From the NCBI GenBank assembly GCA_002085265.1, contig NATI01000072.1:1-9222 (forward strand): a stretch of DNA of 9,222 nucleotides. Reading direction: 5' to 3'. The notes below the pieces were generated by a model. It was not told where the DNA came from and searched no databases. It was given only the letters and a program-made list of their open reading frames with translations. A program made the translations under genes and the position numbers. Position 1 is the first letter of the stretch, and each line of letters begins with the position of its first letter. Source of the stretch: Candidatus Omnitrophica bacterium 4484_49. Lineage in GTDB: Bacteria > Omnitrophota > Gorgyraeia > Kaelpiales > Kaelpiaceae. Of the stretch, positions 7,664 through 9,222 are shown one piece after another.

Positions 7664-7688
7664 CGAACATCAGTTGTGGGGATATGAT
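7660..7688 (+). promoter_or_regulatory. Predicted sigma70-type promoter for the ompA-like gene
   Basis: TTGACG (7660-7665) and TATGAT (7683-7688) are separated by exactly 17 bp. The -35 box overlaps the hppA stop codon (TGA 7661-7663). Transcription should begin near 7694-7697, giving a leader of about 20 nt that still includes the Shine-Dalgarno at 7702. The 52-bp spacer (7664-7715) is the longest gene gap in the window, and I see no terminator hairpin in it, so read-through from hppA may also occur. Confidence 0.65.
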
Positions 7689-7701
7689 TTTAATAATCAA
7701 T

Positions 7702-7710
7702 AAGGAGGTG
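7702..7710 (+). promoter_or_regulatory. Very strong Shine-Dalgarno of the ompA-like gene
   Basis: AAGGAGGTG, complementary to the consensus 3' end of 16S rRNA over most of its length, lies five bases before the ATG at 7716. It implies high translation, as expected of an abundant envelope lipoprotein. Confidence 0.8.
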
Positions 7711-7715
7711 AAAAT

Positions 7716-8435
7716 ATGAATTATAGAAATTTAACCAGATTGTTAATTCTGGGAGTTTTTATTTCCGGATGTGCAGTGACGTTTAAAAAGACACCCCCTC
7801 AGGATTTAGAGAAAGTTAAACTTATGAAGAGGGAATTGCAACGGTTAAGGATGGAACTGGAGAGGTTGAAGTCGGAGAAAAACCGTGAGATACAGGAGTT
7901 ACAGCATGCAAAGCAAATGCTGGAAAAGAAATTCCGGAAGGAGATTCAGGAGAAAGAACTCAAACTTTCCATGGAGGAGAAAGGATTGGTTTTGAGATTT
8001 GTGGCTGAAGTATTCTTTGATTCCGGGAAGGCTGATATAAAACCAGAGGCATATCCCATACTGGATAAAGTTGCCGAGTTTTTAAAGGAGGAAGTTCCGG
8101 ATAGAAATATCGCAATAGAAGGGCATACCGATAATGAGCCGATTAAATATTCAGGATGGAAGTCCAACTGGGAACTTTCAGCCGCGAGAGCTTTGAGCGT
8201 TTTACATTATCTGGTTGATGAGAAAGGCATAGCTCCTAAGAGAGTTCAGGCAGTGGGTTATGGTGAATATCATCCCATAGCAGATAATTCTACCCCCGAG
8301 GGCAGACAGAAAAACAGAAGAGTGGAAATTGTAATTTTACCCAAGAAATTGACTAAAGTCAGGGAGGGTTTCTTAGAAGAACTGGGTAGGGCTCTGGAGG
8401 AGAGAGAGAGAAGGATAAGAGAATATATAAAGTAA
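7716..8435 (+). CDS. OmpA-family peptidoglycan-binding lipoprotein with N-terminal coiled coil
   Basis: A 239-residue envelope protein. Residues 1-18 form a lipoprotein signal peptide ending in the lipobox ISGC, with C19 the lipidation site. Residues of about 29-87 are highly charged and heptad-like (coiled coil). About 90-208 form an OmpA/MotB-like domain: VFFDSGKADIKPEAYPILDKVAEFL, IEGHTDNEPI (D139), NWELSAARALSVLHYLV (R158), GYGEYHPIADNSTPEGRQKNRRVEI. D139 and R158 match the Asp/Arg pair that holds diaminopimelate in OmpA domains. A charged helical tail (211-239) follows. The domain resembles MotB, but a lipid anchor replaces the MotB transmembrane helix and no motA is nearby. A structural role tethering outer membrane to peptidoglycan is therefore more likely than a motor role. 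It has its own promoter and starts a unit with the coiled-coil gene and uppS. Confidence 0.9.
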   Translation: MNYRNLTRLLILGVFISGCAVTFKKTPPQDLEKVKLMKRELQRLRMELERLKSEKNREIQELQHAKQMLEKKFRKEIQEKELKLSMEEKGLVLRFVAEVFFDSGKADIKPEAYPILDKVAEFLKEEVPDRNIAIEGHTDNEPIKYSGWKSNWELSAARALSVLHYLVDEKGIAPKRVQAVGYGEYHPIADNSTPEGRQKNRRVEIVILPKKLTKVREGFLEELGRALEERERRIREYIK

Positions 8436-8445
8436 GGAGGGAGTT

Positions 8446-8820
8446 ATGAAAAAAGTGCAGATTTTGCTGGTGGTTTTGCTTCTGCTGGCAGTGACCTGGG
8501 CGATGTATGAGAGGAGTGAAAGGACGAAGCTTTCGGACAGAGTTCAAAAACTGGAAGCAGATTTCTTAAAGAGCAGCAAAGATTGTGAGTTTCTTACTGA
8601 TAAGGCAAAAAGTCTAGAAGAGAAACTCAAGGGTTTACTTACAGAAAAAGAGGAGTTAAGTAAAGCCCTGCAGGCAAAGGATGAGTTCATATCTTCTCTG
8701 GAGGATAAATTAAATAAAGCTCAGCAGACTATATCAGAATTACAGTCAAAGTTGAAGAATCTGGAGTCAATCATATCCACCCTTCAGGGGGAAACTCAAT
8801 CGCCGTCCCTGCCGCAATAA
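8446..8820 (+). CDS. Small membrane-anchored coiled-coil protein, function unknown
   Basis: 124 residues, not recognised as a named family. Residues of about 5-19 are a single hydrophobic segment (ILLVVLLLLAVTWAM) after a KK start, with no lipobox, so it is either an uncleaved inner-membrane anchor or a signal peptide. Residues of about 25-113 are almost entirely heptad-like and rich in Leu, Lys, Glu and Ser (KLEADFLKSS, SLEEKLKGLLTEKEELSKAL, SLEDKLNKAQQTISELQSKL), predicting one long parallel coiled coil facing the periplasm. The tail (114-124) is Gln/Ser/Pro-rich and disordered. AAGGAGGGA (8434-8442) precedes the ATG, 10 bp after the lipoprotein stop. Its neighbour also has a coiled coil, so the two may form a periplasmic complex or spacer; this is inference from adjacency only. 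Confidence 0.75.
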   Translation: MKKVQILLVVLLLLAVTWAMYERSERTKLSDRVQKLEADFLKSSKDCEFLTDKAKSLEEKLKGLLTEKEELSKALQAKDEFISSLEDKLNKAQQTISELQSKLKNLESIISTLQGETQSPSLPQ

Positions 8821-8831
8821 ATAGATGATAG

Positions 8832-9222
8832 ATGGCATCAAATTTACCGCAGCATATTGCGATAATAATGGATGGCAATGGCCGTTGGGCTCGCAGGCGG
8901 GGGCTTCCCCGGACATATGGACATCGTCAGGGAGCTAAGGCTGTTAAAAGAATAGTAAATGCTTGCCTGGAATTAAACATAAACTATCTTACTCTCTATA
9001 CATTTTCCACTGAGAACTGGTCGCGTCCTCAATCGGAAGTTGATACTCTGATGAGGCTTCTGGGTGAATATATTGACAGAGCGGAAGAAGAGATTCCTCG
9101 TTATCAGGAAGTGAGAGTAAGAGTCATTGGAAGATACTGGGAACTCCCAGGGAAATTGCCCGAAAAGATTGAAGCACTTATGAGTGCTACCAGAAATCAT
9201 AAGGGACTTAATCTCACTCTGG
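8832..9222 (+). CDS. uppS: Isoprenyl (undecaprenyl) diphosphate synthase UppS, 3' end outside window
   Basis: Cis-prenyltransferase that extends farnesyl diphosphate with isopentenyl diphosphate to undecaprenyl diphosphate, the carrier lipid for peptidoglycan and O-antigen; PPi is released at each step. The 130 visible codons read MASNLPQHIAIIMDGNGRWARRRG, containing the catalytic Asp (D14) and the MDGNGRWA signature. They continue with the GHRQGAKAVKRIV helix, YLTLYTFSTENWSRP and VRVRVIG...LP. The frame stays open to the window end; the C-terminal half with the RxGG.RxSxFLPWQ-type motif lies beyond. An in-frame TAG directly upstream (8829-8831) fixes the start at or after 8832. Unlike every other complete gene here it has no recognisable Shine-Dalgarno. 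It lies 11 bp after the coiled-coil gene, so translation may be coupled to that gene. Confidence 0.95.
   Translation, partial: MASNLPQHIAIIMDGNGRWARRRGLPRTYGHRQGAKAVKRIVNACLELNINYLTLYTFSTENWSRPQSEVDTLMRLLGEYIDRAEEEIPRYQEVRVRVIGRYWELPGKLPEKIEALMSATRNHKGLNLTL

Noticed and set aside
7664..7715. Possible terminator after hppA
   Set aside because: No GC-rich inverted repeat followed by a T run is visible; the segment is better explained by promoter and Shine-Dalgarno elements.
8825..8827. ATG at 8825 as the uppS start
   Set aside because: It is in a different frame from the conserved MDGNGRWA sequence and gives no recognisable protein.

Overview
The window is a dense, single-strand (+) stretch of bacterial chromosome, with GC by eye in the low to mid 40s. 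Nearly every gene has a strong purine-rich Shine-Dalgarno and the genes are tightly spaced. It encodes an OmpA-family lipoprotein with a lipobox and a peptidoglycan-binding domain, so the host is probably a diderm. A membrane pyrophosphatase and a DRE-TIM synthase of the homocitrate/Re-citrate type suggest an anaerobe with a low-energy metabolism. I would look among lesser-known diderm lineages (for example Omnitrophota or Aerophobota-like groups), but I cannot assign a phylum from this sequence.

Layout. Positions 1-473 hold the 3' part of clpP, cut by the window edge. A class V PLP aminotransferase (470-1621) overlaps it by 4 bp, and serA follows with a GTG start (1632-3139). Next come an HMGL-like/homocitrate synthase-family enzyme (3149-4399), purA (reading frame from 4383 to 5579) and the membrane pyrophosphatase hppA (5576-7663). 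ATGA overlaps or gaps of about 10 nt suggest one transcript from clpP through hppA. A well-formed sigma70-type promoter (TTGACG, 17 bp, TATGAT) overlaps the hppA stop codon. It should start a second, envelope-oriented unit: an OmpA-like lipoprotein (7716-8435), a small membrane-anchored coiled-coil protein (8446-8820) and uppS (8832 to the window end, incomplete).

The genes support serine synthesis (SerA plus a likely SerC-replacing or serine/glyoxylate aminotransferase), a 2-oxo-acid/acetyl-CoA condensation, AMP synthesis, PPi-driven ion pumping, and envelope building (PPi-releasing UppS, peptidoglycan-anchored OmpA).

The most striking observation is two lesions in otherwise well-conserved genes. 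serA lacks about 23-24 codons of its NAD-binding domain at about 2186-2191, with a frame change. purA lacks its first ~33 residues, including the GDEGKGK loop, because the upstream gene runs directly into purA's QGGNNAGHT motif at about 4380-4394. Both look like clean deletions of roughly 70 bp and at least 100 bp. They may be assembly artefacts or real lesions, and should be checked before any biological conclusion. I found no CRISPR array, mobile element, RNA gene or clearly new multi-gene system.
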